Positions 11,743 through 23,670 are shown, counted from the stretch's first letter. The stretch is DNA of 64,000 nucleotides from Conchocele bisecta (GCA_029237695.1 CM055265.1:86649447-86713446), one strand, 5' to 3'. Translations and numbers: made by a program. The notes: generated by a model not told the origin, from the letters alone.

Positions 11743-11771
11743 AAGGGGATCTCGATTTTACCCAGGTGCCG
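11736..11771 (-). repeat. 36-base motif shared by three loci
   Basis: Minus-strand reading GCACCTGGGTAAAATCGAGA followed by TCCCCTTTTGACGAAAA. Near-identical copies lie at 12221-12256 and 25533-25569, both on the plus strand. This copy covers the start of the retrotransposon gag, so the motif is probably an element-end sequence. Confidence 0.65.
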
Positions 11772-11817
11772 TAAATCGTTTGCCGTAAATTGTTCTCACA
11801 GCAACAACAACAACAAC

Positions 11818-11947
11818 ATGGCGCTGGAGGGGGCGCCGTTATGCTTTAACTCGCTCGAGGAATGTTTTGAAGTATTGAAGCAACATGAACTCGAAACGAC
11901 GAGTAGATTCGTCGCTATTGCTTCCACCAAATCGTTTGGGTTAACGG
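11818..11947 (+). CDS. exon 1, start codon and N-terminal domain
   Basis: ATG after a CAA-repeat leader. The peptide begins MALEGAPLCFNSLEECFEVL and continues to KSFGLT. The LEECFEVLKQHE...TTSRFVA pattern matches the short domain that opens many CARF/MULE-type invertebrate proteins, as I remember them. It ends in phase 1 before GTTAGC, a weak donor, and phase 1 fits exon 2. It lies divergently next to the retrotransposon gag. Confidence 0.65.
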
Positions 11948-12322
11948 GTTAGCAAGATTAATGTAATGTATACTGTAGATATTATGTAATGTCATTTGGT
12001 TAATTTGACTGATCGGCAAAAAAACCATGTGGCCCTGTGAATTTTTAAGTGTCTCCCATTCGTTAATAAAATACCATTTCTTAACTTTCTTTAGTGATAC
12101 AAACGTTTGTGCAGGTAAAATGTCATAACGTTCTGCTATATTTGCTAAAAGAGAAAGCATTTGAAAGGAAATGATCATGGACATTCCCTTCCAAGTACGA
12201 GGTCCGTCAAGACAAATTTGCTGCACCCGGGTAAAATCGAGATACCCTTTTGACAAAATTGAAAATATTTGAGGGATACAAAAATGTGACATCCCCCAGC
12301 CCAGAGGGGCGTGAACCTCCAT
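11915..12322 (-). other. open minus-strand frame in intron 1, origin unknown
   Basis: A 135-codon open stretch. The part around GPRTWKGMSMIISFQMLSLL and FVSLKKVKKWYFINEWETLK has a protein-like composition, unlike most frames here. It overlaps the 36-base motif at 12221-12256. I do not recognise it; it may be a transposon remnant. Confidence 0.3.
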
Positions 12323-12635
12323 TCAGGAGAATCTGTTGACCTGTCTGAACTAGTTGAACAAAATATACTATTTGGTGGGGGTGGAGGGGGTGGGGGTGGT
12401 TCTGAATATATTTGGGTGATAAAAAAAACACTGCTAGTCCATTTGACAATGACAATTTTTGTAACTTTTATAAAGCTTTGTTCCGGTCGCAAGAAGGTAT
12501 ACTTAATATTGCTCATCCAAATATTCATGATATGTTGATTATATGTTTTCATCAAACTATTTATGGTGTTTGTTATAACACAGCAGCTTCAGACAACTTA
12601 CATGATTGCATATTTACCTATACTCAATGTTTCAG

Positions 12636-12765
12636 AATTAGATTCCACAAGACGGAGGAACGTTCTGTGGTCGGGGCCAGAGCCGTACATTTGCCTTGGC
12701 AAGAAAATTCTGCACTGTCACCATGGCAAGGACAAACACACAAAGCAGAAAGAGAGATATGCAAA
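12636..12765 (+). CDS. exon 2, CARF-like zinc-binding segment
   Basis: Starts after TTTCAG, phase 1 in. It encodes ELDSTRRRNVLWSG, then LHCHHGKDKHTKQKERYAK. The C-x-H-HG-K-D-x-H motif followed by a basic run is typical of the ALS2CR8 (CARF) region. It ends in phase 2 at GTTTTG, but exon 3 starts in phase 0. A single missing G at the AAG/GT junction would restore the match. Confidence 0.65.
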
Positions 12766-12959
12766 GTTTTGATGACGATAGGCCACATTTGTAGTTTATT
12801 TCTTACAAAACTAAGTGAATTATAACTGTAAAAGGGGGAGATAATCCATGACCAGTGGTCTGAATCCAAATTGAACATCATGTTCAGTATCTACCTTTTG
12901 TTATTAAAAAAATATATCCTGACTATCAAGCTCTGGCTATGACAGTTTAAAACAACATA

Positions 12960-13640
12960 CATAAATACAATGCAAATTTGCAAAGTGACACCTGTGACGA
13001 AAACCATATACCCATTTACGAAAAGTGGGTATAATTATCTGTTATCCAAGTGTGTATGGCTTGAAAATAAACCGTCCTTTGTGGCTTTGCCTTGTTTCTT
13101 GTTTTATAGTAATATGATTATTCATTCAAAATTTAATGCGTCTAATCACGTGACTAAACATATTTAAATGCGGGGGAAAATGGCGACAGACTCGCTCAAG
13201 TGAACGTAAGATTGGTTGTAAAGTCTCTTTGTTGTATATATCGTCATGTAGTGTGCCATGAAAAAAAATCATGATTTTCTGCAATTTTTAGCTCGAGAGA
13301 GCTTAATTATGTAGTCTTGTCGGCGTCGCCGTCACGCCTTGGTTAATGTTTTTATTCAATCTTGTATATGGAATACTCCTGGCCCTACACCCACCATACT
13401 TGCACAACTTCATCTCCTAGTGATGTACATCAACTACCCCTGACCTACATTTAACCTTGAATTACTTAGTTCATTCCCCTTGGTTAATGTTTTTAGTCAA
13501 TTTGCCAATGTTCATGCTATTTCACTTGTACAGTGTCATTAATCAGACAGTGAAACTACACCTTAGTCCTATTATGCCACTTGCATATTTATTGCTTGTA
13601 CCGTCCGAGCTTTCGTCTGTGCATCTGTTTGTCAACAATT
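12960..13640. other. intron 2, repeat fragments
   Basis: 12995-13105 resembles the tail of family G (CATTTACGAAAAGTGGGTAT, then GGCTTTGCCT). 13280-13640 begins with an AGCTCGAGAGAGCTTA head and carries CCTTGGTTAATGTTTTTA repeated twice. No exon seen. Confidence 0.4.
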
Positions 13641-13818
13641 GAAGTGAAGAAGTTTGTATGAGTTACTCAAATATGCCACCGGGAGCCATGTTTAACACCC
13701 ACATTACTTGGTGAAGTTGGGCTTCACTAACATGAGGTATGCTATTATGGTTTTTGCTTCTTTCTGTGTGCATCCATTTGTTATACTGATTTCTTGTTTC
13801 TGTAATTATTTTCACTAG

Positions 13819-13943
13819 GAAAAGAACAGGAAAGGTGCAATTGACCATCTCTATGCACGACAAGGGCGGTTACGGGTGCAACCAACAAAAAAACTTGGCT
13901 GTCCAGCCAAAGTAACCATTAAAGAAGTGTTGTGTTTCCTGAT
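13819..13943 (+). CDS. exon 3, CARF-like segment with GCPAK motif
   Basis: Acceptor TTTTCACTAG and donor GTAAAG. It encodes EKNRKGAIDHLY, then RVQPTKKLGCPAKVTIKEVL. The QPTKKxGCPAKV motif is characteristic of the CARF/ALS2CR8 domain. It ends in phase 2, which fits exon 4 when that exon starts at 15030. Confidence 0.7.
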
Positions 13944-13999
13944 GTAAAGGTGATTATTTACAGTAAATGTTATCTGTAGATCCAGAGGCCTTGATAAGC

Positions 14000-14990
14000 T
14001 GCGTATTTGCGTAAATACGCAATCAAAAAATCTGAAAACCCAATCTGCGTACTGCTAATTTGACAAGGACAGTTTTCAATAAAATTATTGAAAAATGCCA
14101 AAAACGTCGATGGCAAAATCAGTGACAAAATCACCGGTAGCCTATCTGTCTTATTTGGTTACAATAAGCGTCTATATCGATGATGCAACTATACATATAA
14201 TAAGCGTCTATGGATGTTTTATAAATATGATACGCACGGTCACTATTTTTTAGCAGATTACACGGTGACGGTTATTTGTGAAAAGCACTTCATATGCATT
14301 TCCGGTCGGTCGATTACGATTGATAATGGCGATTCCTTTTTGTAATTCGCCATTTAATACGGACAGTGTTCGCAGGTGATGACGCGTAAGTAATTACTTT
14401 CATATGTGACTGAAACAATAAGGATATGGCTGACTCGACCCTGGTCCGAAACGTTTGTGATGCGAAACGTCCGAGTTCGTGCAAATAGACTAAGTTTCTT
14501 TTCATTTAGATGTTATTGTTTAAGATTTGACAGACCGCGGTAAATATCAACAAAACATGGAGAAAAAAGACGCATCAAAGGCCCAATTAAACATAATTTC
14601 TAATTGGTTTTAACTAGCACTTTAAAGATATATCCTTATACATCCTTATCTAGAGCCCTGCAGATCATTGTTATATTAGAAATGTACTTGTTCACAATGT
14701 ACATGTTCACAATGTACACGGATCTTCTGAAATTAATGAAATATTTGTCCAAAATAACATGAAAGTACAAATATAATTTCAGTGGATGCCTCTGTTGGTA
14801 TCTGCATTTGTGTAAAAATGTAATTTGGCAGCATTCTATAACTTCACTTGATGCGGCATTTTACCTGAAGATTCCTCCTTAAGCCAAAACGCGGCACTAA
14901 AGGTACATCGTTTATTTCGCCCGTCGCGTACTGTATGTTTCCATCATTAAATTACAACTTTATTATCAAGTATTTCCTTGTTTCTATGTT
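14000..14990. other. intron 3, unique sequence
   Basis: AT-rich. I see no exon or recognisable repeat, apart from a short doubled TTCACAATGTACA near 14691. Confidence 0.4.
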
Positions 14991-15029
14991 GGCAGGTTGG
15001 TGATGGAAGTAAAAGAAGTAGAGCTTTAG

Positions 15030-15129
15030 CAGGCTCTGCTATACGGTCTTCAAGCACTACCAATGGGAAAAAATGTTTATGATGACTGTCCCGGATAAGG
15101 AAGAACACACCAATCACTCTGTTGGAGAA
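15030..15129 (+). CDS. exon 4, CARF-like segment
   Basis: Acceptor CTTTAG, phase 2 in, GTAAGA donor in phase 0. It encodes RLCYTVFKHYQWEKMFMMTV, then PDKEEHTNHSVGE. The HTxH..GE ending leads directly into the LSQR motif of exon 5, as in CARF-like proteins. Confidence 0.65.
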
Positions 15130-16167
15130 GTAAGAACTTCAAAATTAGCTTTCAAAGAGTCAAATCATTTTGCTCTCTTGCATATTCGATAAACATCAAT
15201 AACAACTATATTGTTTGTTCCACTTTTCTGGACCTGGTGTCTTGTGGACAAATAAACATGCTCAATCATTAGTTCATAAAAGTTATTTTTACACAAAATT
15301 AATAACAAATGTATTCTTCCCAAAATAGTTGTGGAATACATGCAGCGGAGCTGTGTAATACATGGTGGTCAGGTCTGAAATATTTAGCATCAAAATTGTC
15401 TTGCCTAAATGAAATTGGAGGCTACATGTATATACCAGTATTTACATCTTTTAATTATTACAACACTGGAAACGAAAAGTGTCGTCTGCTGCTTGTAAAT
15501 ATCATTCTTTTTTTTCTTCAAAAGCATGTCTTGGCAGCACCAGTAGAATCATCTCCGTTGATTCTACTTTACTATCACCCAGGCAGTGAAACAGCCCCTG
15601 TTGTTTACACCACGTGACTGGTGTCAGAGGTTACAAACAGTATAACTTTTGAATTGTTTATATTAAATACTGCTTTTGTGGATTTTTATATTGTATTTGG
15701 ACCGTCCGTCCGTCTGTCCGACCGTTAATTATTTCTGGTTAAGAAGTTTGGTTTAAGAAGTTTGTCACAGTTTCTCAAACTTGCCATAGCATCTACATAA
15801 GTTGCTTAATTGCTTCAATACTTCAACACTTCATTCGATATTTTCAGTATGTTCGCTTGGCCAAAACACACATAAAGGACTAAAAGCAATAAATCGGAAA
15901 TTTTCTATGACAGGGCGTGCAAATAATGAGCTCGATGTCAATTTTGTCATCATATCTTTGAAGGTGTGAGACTTATTGTTAGTAGAGCATATTATGTTAT
16001 ATATATTAAGTTAGATTTGTTTCTGTGGCGACAAATTTAATTTTGAAAACACATTTATAATTTTATTGCCTAAATAAATGGTTTCTGATATTTGTGTAGT
16101 TCATGTGTGAAAGCGATGTTTGTGGGGGTGTTCCGATCACATATTTTGAGTCCCATTTTGTTTTCAG

Positions 16168-16419
16168 TTTGGCGGTCTTTCACAGCGAATAGACGCTTCC
16201 ATAGTTGGTGAGATCCACCAACTGGTAGACGATGGTGTTGACAGACCCGAAGAAATACAACGCCATTTAAAAACCCATCTCCAGACAGCCGGCCTGCGAT
16301 TAGTGCCAGAAAGTAATCGCAGGTTTTACCCAACAAGGAGGACAATACGCAGCCACATGGATTATCACGAGACGAAGAGGTTGAAATCGCCAGATGATCA
16401 ACAGAATTTGAAAGATCTA
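16168..16419 (+). CDS. exon 5, CARF-like core
   Basis: 84 codons, phase 0 to phase 0, TTTTCAG acceptor, GTAAGA donor. Motifs: GGLSQRIDASIVGEIHQLV, PEEIQRHLKTHL, then NRRFYPTRRTIRSHM and DDQQNLKDL. This LSQR...V..I..LV...RRFYP...IR.HM succession is the best-preserved part of the CARF/ALS2CR8-like region. It has no reading-frame damage. I did not find an exon linking it to exon 6; the family usually has about 30-40 residues here. Confidence 0.8.
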
Positions 16420-16429
16420 GTAAGAATGT

Positions 16430-16900
16430 TTTTTATTGTTGCCGCCTTGTCTGTCCGGCATCCGCCGTCCGCATTTTGAACTACCATGTTTGTGTAATAA
16501 ACTCATCCCACAGTTCTTAACCAATCATTCTGAAACTTCGTACATGCATTCTACACATATTGAAGATGTGCACCTCCCCTTTTCATGCCGAAAAAATAAT
16601 TGTTGACAAAAATATCCCTTTTTTTCACACTTTTCTGTTTATTGGAGTATCAGGTTTGTGTAATCACACAGTTTTTAACCAATCATTCTGAAACTTTAGC
16701 AATGCATTCTACACGTATTGAAGATGTCTACCTCCCCTCTTCGTGCCGATAAAATAATTTTTGAAAAAAATATCGCCTTTTTAACTTAGTCATTTTTTTT
16801 CTGTATATCGAGTGCCAAGTTTGTATAACCAAGTCCTCCCACAGTTTTTAACCAATCATTCTGAAACTTCACACAGGTCAAAACATAGAGTTGGGTAGTG
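16430..16900. repeat. three-unit tandem repeat, about 160-bp unit
   Basis: Units share CAGTTTTTAACCAATCATTC, TGAAACTT, TGCATTCTACACATATTGAA and GATGTGCACCTCCCC. The last part (ATGCCGAAAAAATA, CCTTTTTAACTTAG) also occurs in family F at 41300-41410, so this is an expanded core of that family. Confidence 0.65.
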
Positions 16901-17650
16901 GTTGTCATTCATTGTGCATATATAAACGTTAAATTTTTCATTTCTGAGCCCAAGCGGAATGGGTGAGTATCCATTGATTTTACCGACCTTTCTACTTTTT
17001 CTTCATTAATAAGGCCAAATGAAATTTATATACAGTTTCTCATCCCCTCTTGTCCCAATTTTTATGGGGCAAGATTAATTTTTAATTTGTGAATATTTCA
17101 AAATACAATTCAAATCAGAGTGCATGATGCGGAAGACATTAATTATACATTATGACACAATAGTTGATACACGCAATTTTTTCATGGAAAATTGCCTTAT
17201 CGATGTATTTTAAAGAGCCAACAATGGAATATTGGTTTGCATTTACAGAAAAACCAATGACTTCCGCCTTCTGTAGTAATCAGAAATTGTATTTCCAATC
17301 ATTGCATGTGCATTGATGTTTTGTGCAAGTTTTACTGATATATTGAAAAGCTACGTGCAATATACCTTTGTACTAGAAATGTATAATGTCCAGTAACGTG
17401 AAGAAATGTCATCCACATTATACCTATACAATATTTTATTCAATTTATTGGAGCATTATACAATTCCGAGAGTGCCTCCAATATTCCTATTTTTTTAACA
17501 CAACTACACAGTTTAGACCCAAACGGATTTTTGCATTTCCGTGGAGCATGCTTGATCTCTATGTAGGCATACTGAACAATACAGCATGTTTTAGTTGTTT
17601 AATACCGTCCACTTCATTAGCTAAGTGAGTCTAAACCTTTTTCCATATTT

Positions 17651-17805
17651 TTATGCCACCGGGTTTCGAAGAAACGGGTGGCGTATAGTGTTTGGACCGT
17701 CCGTCCATCTGTCTGTCCGTGCGTCACACTTTTCTGTTAACCACTTTGTCACAGTTTCTCAAATATGCTGCAGGTGGCATCCGCATTCGACAGACGGCAT
17801 TTCTT
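17651..17805 (+). mobile_element. hairpin-headed repeat, family C
   Basis: Head GCCACC-ggGTTTC-gaa-GAAAC-GGGTGGC folds on itself, followed by GTGTTTGGACCGTCCGTCC. The end is near TTTCTTGTT (17800). Other heads or pieces are at about 47488, 13660, 15690 and 44445, with a reversed piece near 26885-26925. Confidence 0.6.
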
Positions 17806-18966
17806 GTTATACATGTACCGGTATACTATTATTATATATAGTTACATCATTGGAGAGACGAAAATCCCGACGACTTTGTGTTTGTTAGAGAAAAACAAAG
17901 TAAAGCAAATGGTGACAGCGAGGTATTCGAACCTGTTGACAGAATTGTTTTCTCCTGTTCGGATTCTTTCCAACTGTGACAAATTTCCATGTGATAGCAA
18001 AGGCCAACATTCTTAATCTCAAGCAGCCAACCCATGGTCATCACGAAAGTTGGAAACCGAATTAAATTTTGAATTTTATATAAAAATGTCCATTGCTCAA
18101 TTTGTCTGAAACAATGGGGTATATTTAATGTAAATTTAATGTCTTGCTTTCGGGATTTTAATAATTGAAAAAACAATGAATACATACTGTTGCAAAATAG
18201 AAAGGTATAAACCCCAAGGGGTCAATTGAGCAAAGGAAAACAATAAGATAACCATACTGTACAACCATAGAAAAAACAATGGCACGTTGCAGTCTTCAAC
18301 GTGGCAAAGAACGCACTCTACTACCAGCGGAATACGGTCCCGACCAAAATTACAACACTAGTAACTAGGAAAATAACCTAAAATACAGCAAAACAATACA
18401 GGAAAACAATTTAAAGAAAAAAATTTATTGCATGGGATTTTGTCAATTTCATTGGTTGCACAATTGCAAGTGTTTTCCATGATTCAGGTTTATTTGTGCA
18501 TGCTGTTATCGTTATTATTTATGTTCAAATGTTTATATATGGTTTGTTTGACCAGTTGAGTGGTTTGGAGAATAATAATGCACAAGTGAGTCGGTCAGTT
18601 ATCCAAAACAAGACTGAGCAAAATAGTTTTTTGGCCAAATGACTATCGCAGGTGCAATATTATTCCAGCTCAACTGGCCAAATAAACCTTCTCAGAGTTT
18701 CCATATAGGCTTTGAAATTCCAGGGTCACAATGGTCCAATTTGATAGAAACTGACGATCGATTGCGCTTGTTAATACAATTTAAATTGTAATAACTGCAT
18801 ATTTGACCCTTGAAATGAAATTGTGAAAGAGTCGATTAAATAACAGAATTTATAACATTTCAAGTTTAAAAATATTTTGAATGGAACACCCTGATTTCTT
18901 TCTTCTTATTTTTGTCCAATATACAGGGATGAAAGTGTTCAGCTTTTTAGCTGATTTCATTTTTTG

Positions 18967-19770
18967 TACCCCTGGCATACGAAGTATGTCGAGGGGTATA
19001 TACTTTTCGTAATTCCGTCCGTCCGTCTGTCTGGGCCATTGTCCGAGAGGAAGGGGCCAAGAGGCGTGGCCTAACACAAAAGAATCATTTGACTTATTCT
19101 GTCTTGCCCCTTGTTCTATTGTTCACAAGGGGCCATCTCTTTGATATATAACAATGGAAATTGGCCCTTCCTGTCAATAGTTGATACATTTCCTTCCTTC
19201 CGTCCATCCGTAGCATTTGCGTCAAGTTTTTTTAAGGCCTTGTATGCGTCAAAGTTTTTTTAAGTCCTTGTATCTCTCAAATATAAGTAGGATTAACTTC
19301 AAACACTTGCTTATCATCATCCATATGTTCATCCTATCACCTACCCATGCCGCCCACATTCCTAAGCTCAAGGTCAAATAACTTTGAAATTGCGTCAAAG
19401 TTTTGTATGTCCTTGTAGCTCTCCAAATATAAGTAGGATTAACTTTATACTTCATACACCATCATCCATATGTTCATCCTATCACCTACCCATGCCACGC
19501 GCATTCGTAAGTTCGAAGGTCAAATAACTTTGAAGTTTGTATCAAATGTTTTACAAAACTGCGTACAAGTTTTTTATGTCCTTGTATCTCTGCAACTATA
19601 AGTGAGATTAACTTGAAACTTGTTTAACATCATCCGTATTTTCATCCTATAACCCACCAACGCCATCCACATTCCCAACTTCAAGGTCAAATAACTTATT
19701 TTTGCATTTGTTGGTTGCTGTGTTCATGCGGCTGCCGGGGTTATACGTGAGCCCTCGCTCACTTGCTCTA
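18967..19770 (+). mobile_element. hairpin-headed repeat, family A, with tandem cores
   Basis: Head ACCCC-tg-GCATAC-gaa-GTATG-tc-GAGGGGTATA, CCGT tract, then three cores of about 150 bases (AAGTCCTTGTATCTCTC, TAAGTAGGATTAACTT, ATCATCCATATGTTCATCCT, CAAGGTCAAATAACTTTGAA). Tail GTGAGC-CCTC-GCTCAC hairpin, then TTGCTCTA. It is the longest family-A copy here, possibly mixed with another family at 19030-19165. Confidence 0.6.
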
Positions 19771-19869
19771 TTTTTCTCAGAATTTGAATTTTTAGCCAGT
19801 TTATTTTTGGGAAAAAATCCAGGCTATTGGATTGGCGAAAGCCGGGCGGGCCGGCGGCGTCCACAATCA

Positions 19870-20170
19870 ATGTTAAGTGTCACATATCACTATCCAACAT
19901 GTTACCTTTTTTTTAACTTGACCCATTTTTTTCGCGCAGTCGACTTAGCCATTTTCAATGTTAACTTTTCGCGTTTACAATGTTAACTTTTCGTGTTTAA
20001 GTCCATTTCTTTGGTACTGTACCACCTAGGACCACCAAACTTTCACAGCTTCATAGCCAAGGGGCGCCCACCACATACAACTATCCAACATGTGACCATT
20101 TCTTTTACCTTCACCTATTATTTCTACGTAATTGACTTAGCCATTTTCAACGTTAACTTTTTAACGTACG
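19870..20170 (-). repeat. reverse units of the 5.2-7.0 kb array
   Basis: Reverse complement of one and a half units: CATATCACTATCCAACATGT, GTCGACTTAGCCATTTTCAA, TACTGTACCACCTAGGACCA. Together with 20160-20690 it mirrors the order seen at 4682-6990. Confidence 0.8.
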
Positions 20171-20690
20171 TCTGGTTAAAGTTTTTTGTTTAAAGTTTTT
20201 CGTTATACTATATCTCTGCAACTGCTTCGCCCATTACCTTGAAACTTCACATGTGTGTTTATCATCATCCATATTTTCATTCTACCCCCCAACCGTGCGG
20301 CCCCTGTGCCCAATGTCAAGGTCAAATTACTTAGAATTATTTTGTTAAAGTTTTTTTGTGTACTATATCTCTGCAACTGCTTCACCCATTACCTTGATAC
20401 TTCACATGGGTGTTTATCATCATTGTCGTGCCCGCTTGTGGAAAACACGATATAGTCGGCATTTTGGCATATGTCCGTCCGTCCGTGTGTCCGGTTAATG
20501 TTTTTTGGTTAAAGTTTTTCCATCTACTATATCTCTTTTTTTTTAGTGTCCATGCCTCGCCCCAAGGCACGACATGCAGGCCACGGCCATCTAGTCTACA
20601 ACAAGTGGGTATAATTATGTTATCCAAGAGTCTATGCTTGGAAAAAACCTGGTCTTCGTGGCTTTGCCTCGTTTCTTGTTGATGTTCAGT
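20170..20690 (+). mobile_element. family G repeat, forward copy
   Basis: Two ACTATATCTCTGCAACTGC cores, CCGTCCGTCCGTGTGTCCGG, then GGCC-ac-GGCC hairpin and CTAG (20591-20594), plus the flanking AAGTGGGTATAATTATGTTA and GGCTTTGCCTCGTTTCTTG tail also present reversed at 4682. Shorter copies end at 42741 and 62906. Confidence 0.6.
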
Positions 20691-21916
20691 TTGTCAATGA
20701 CACTTTCATCCCTGGATATATTAGAATTTGTGTAAAATGTTGTTAATTAGCATTGGATTAATTTTCAGTTCGCGGGACAGAGTACACAACGTCAACGACA
20801 TCAAATCTTTTGATTGGTTGAACAAAAACGTTTGCATGACGTTACTCTTCCATATGTGGATCGAGTGCTGTAAAGTACTGCACGTGCACCATCGGGAGAT
20901 GTAAATTACTGACATACCTATTTAAACTACAGGTTGAAATGTAAGCGTATTGCATTTATTATATCCTCCCGGTCCACAGGGATAGCTCCTTGACTTTGTA
21001 AATAGTTGTATCAAGCTTTCAGTAAATATTTTATTGTTTATATACAAGGCTTGTTGAAAAAGGAGAAAGTTATTTTGAAATTACGTCAATAAATGACATC
21101 ATGGAGCAGGCCAAAAACATTACAATTTTCGCAAAACCTATACAGCGACGTGCCCAAAGTCTTGTAAGAAAATTATAATTCCCATAGACTTACATGTAAT
21201 TTAAAAAAAAATCAAAGCATTTGATGTCTGAATTTTAAATTTCCAATCATTGCCCTCATAATGTTTAAGAAATGCATACGTTCTTTACTTATTTATTTGT
21301 GCAGATATATTATATTAAAATTGACATTACAGAGCAGTTTTAGCAATAAGACGATCAACACTTGGAAATACATGCAAGTCTATGGAAATTTTATTTTCTT
21401 GCAAGTCTTTTGGCACGTCACTGTATGATGAAATTGACAGCTGTAGCTTGAATTGAAAATACAAAAACATGAAAATTGCAGAATTGTAATGCAAGTATAC
21501 ATCGTGCCAATAACATGACAATGTGAATGCTAGAAACTATGCTCATTTGTCCATAAGTATATTCAAAAAGAATAGTTTGCAGTAATCAGCCATGTTGTGA
21601 TTTTGTTAACAATTCGCCTGTTTCAGTTCATGAGTATCGTCAATATGTGGTAGTGAGCACTACACTTAAACTAATTTTGTATGCTGAGTAGTAAACATTA
21701 TATCATGTTAACAGTGATCATGAGGGCCTTCAAACTGTGTGCAATTTGCATATTTTGAATATATATGGAAACAGATTTGACGATGAAGCATCAATAATTA
21801 GAATGACGCCTGTTTAATGTTGTTTGTGTGCTCCATGGCACAACGGTGACGTCATATAATTGACAATAACCTTTAAAACCTTTTAATAAATTGCAGCTAC
21901 AGTTTGTCATCTTATC

Positions 21917-22102
21917 ATACCACCGGCATACAAAGTATGTCGAAGGGTATATAGTTTGTAATTCTGTCCGTGCGTGCGTGTGTCCGTCCGTTTGTCCGTC
22001 CGTACCATTTGCGTCAATTTTTTTTTTATTTTATCAAAGTTTTTATTTTGTTGGTACAGGCGGCGGCCGGGGGTATACGTGAGCCCCTGCTCACTTTTTC
22101 TA
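21917..22102 (+). mobile_element. family A repeat
   Basis: Diverged head (ACCGGCATAC-aaa-GTATGTCGA), CCGT run, then GGCGGCCGGGGGTATACGTG and the GTGAGC-CCCT-GCTCAC terminal hairpin with TTTTTCTA. Confidence 0.7.
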
Positions 22103-22379
22103 CTTCATTAATGAGTCTAACAATTCATTCACTTGTCTACAAACTTTTTGAATAGCCCTTGTGTATATATTCTTGCTCAATTTAATAGCTATATACATGC
22201 ATACATCTTCAGTAAATTTTAGTCGTGGTCTTGAATTGTCACAATTTGTATACATGTAACTACTAGCATTCAGACAAACATGGTTTTGAGCAGTCAGTAA
22301 GTTAGGGGATTACCATGCTTTGTTTTTCGATTTGGTGCGTATGTGGGAGGTATTATGGTCTGTGAATCAGTTTTACGGC

Positions 22380-22680
22380 GACGCGTTAGCATTACAGTTT
22401 TTCCAGTACTTATATCTTTGTAACCCCTTGATGGATTTCCATGAAACTTTGCATATAGCTTTATCATCATCCATATTATCATTTTCTAGCCCACCAATGC
22501 GGCCTTCATGCCCAATGTTAAGGACAAATGTCTTAGAAATTTATGTCGAGCATTTGCGTTAACCTTCTGCGTTAAAATTGTTCCATTACTTATATCTTTG
22601 TAACCACTTTATGAATTCCCTTCAAACTTTGCATATAGCTTTATCATACATGCCCCCACTCACTTGCTCTAGTTGACATC
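22380..22680. repeat. two related cores with a CTCACTTGCTCTAG tail
   Basis: Two units with TTACTTATATCTTTGTAACC and AAACTTTGCATATAGCTTTA, then a family-A-like CCACTCACTTGCTCTAGTT terminus at about 22667. Confidence 0.55.
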
Positions 22681-22832
22681 AGTCATAACGTGACATCATT
22701 TCACGTCACTGATCACGGTGTCAAAACACCTAATAAATAGTTGTCTGGTTCTGATCTTTTCGATTATCATCTCTCTTGTATTTTGTTTAATGTTTTCTAC
22801 ATATATTCTTAATCATACATTAATATTTTCAG

Positions 22833-23143
22833 AATTTCCTGATGCCTGATGGTGTACCAGTCTGCATGGATGCGGAAGCTGTTGTGTCGGTATGGGAACC
22901 AAATGACCATGCTTGATGCAACATACAGGACATGCCGATTTGCTCTGCCATTGTTCTTCCTAGCTGTGCGGATCAATGTGGACCATCAGGTTGTTGGGAT
23001 CTTCGTAGTAGAAGACGAGAAAACCAGCTCTATTAAGGAGGCTCTAGATATTATAGTCGCTCAGAATCCGCTATGGAAGCCCAGCTTTTATATGACTGAC
23101 TTTGATGAGCGTGAAATCGGTGCAATGGATCAACTTTTTCCAG
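22833..23143 (+). CDS. exon 6, MULE transposase-like domain, 7-base duplication
   Basis: After TATTTTCAG the frame that fits the family reads NFLM, then is broken by a tandem CCTGATG duplication (22838-22851). It resumes as VYQSAWMRKLLCRYGNQM, TMLDATYRTCRFALPLFFLA, VVGIFVVEDEKTSSIKEALD, PSFYMTDFDEREIGAMDQLF. The LDATY and TDFD aspartates correspond to the first two acidic residues of the MULE DDE fold. The segment with the CxxH motif and third acidic residue was not found downstream. Donor GTAAAT in phase 1. As assembled, the exon would terminate about 25 codons in unless splicing skips the duplication. Confidence 0.8.
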
Positions 23144-23559
23144 GTAAATATAAATAGTCATGTGCCAACTATGACCCTTAACTGGATATAGGTAAGCAAC
23201 ACCAATGGAGATGCATAAACATTTACAAAGACAAAAAAAAATAAGACAAAGGAATACAATAGTTTATCTGTTCTAAACCAAACACGACTGTGGGAAAATA
23301 CAAATACTTTAAAGCTACTGATACAGGCAATATGTTGAAGCTACAAATGGGTCTACAAATATCATTAGAATTGCAAAAAAAAGATAAATTGTCAGCGAAG
23401 CAAAAAACGTAATCATTGATGATGAAGAAACTGTAAATGAAGTAAAAACTTGTTTGTGAATATGTTTATTGGACAAGGATTGCGGTCATGAAATTGGTGT
23501 ATTCCGAATTAGTGATTTGTTAAATATTAGCCAACAGGGGCCCGTTTCACTAAACTTCT

Positions 23560-23670
23560 TACGATAAAAAATTATCGTACAAACTTCTTGTGCTCATTTT
23601 ACCGTTTCACTAACGTCAACTTCGTGCGAAGTTCGTAACTTTCCTCGTAAGTCTACAATAGGTATTGGTC
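23560..23670. repeat. small palindromic repeat
   Basis: Contains ACGATAA-aaaa-TTATCGT (about 23569-23587) and AACTTCG-tg-CGAAGTT (about 23619-23634), typical of short fold-back sequences. Confidence 0.5.

Larger units (their letters stand above)
8500..11800 (-). mobile_element. DIRS/Ngaro-type tyrosine-recombinase retrotransposon, decayed
   Basis: On the minus strand the order is gag-like ORF (11742-11143), reverse transcriptase with RNase H (11143-9591), then tyrosine recombinase (9624-8624). Use of a tyrosine recombinase instead of a DDE integrase, an LLDD polymerase box, and RNase H directly followed by the recombinase are hallmarks of the DIRS order. I see no methyltransferase domain between RNase H and recombinase, which argues for an Ngaro-like branch. 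Ends are not delimited. Its upstream end lies only about 75 bases from the plus-strand start codon at 11818. At least three frame disruptions show that this copy is inactive as assembled. Confidence 0.88.

Noticed and set aside
8500..11800. Endogenous retrovirus or LTR retrotransposon
   Set aside because: The integrase is replaced by a tyrosine recombinase, the polymerase box is LLDD, no envelope or protease is seen, and no long terminal repeats were recognised.
17509..17562. Missing exon between CARF-like and MULE parts (FRPKRIF...)
   Set aside because: The FRPK start after CACAG recalls the family, but the following residues do not, and the donor is unconvincing.
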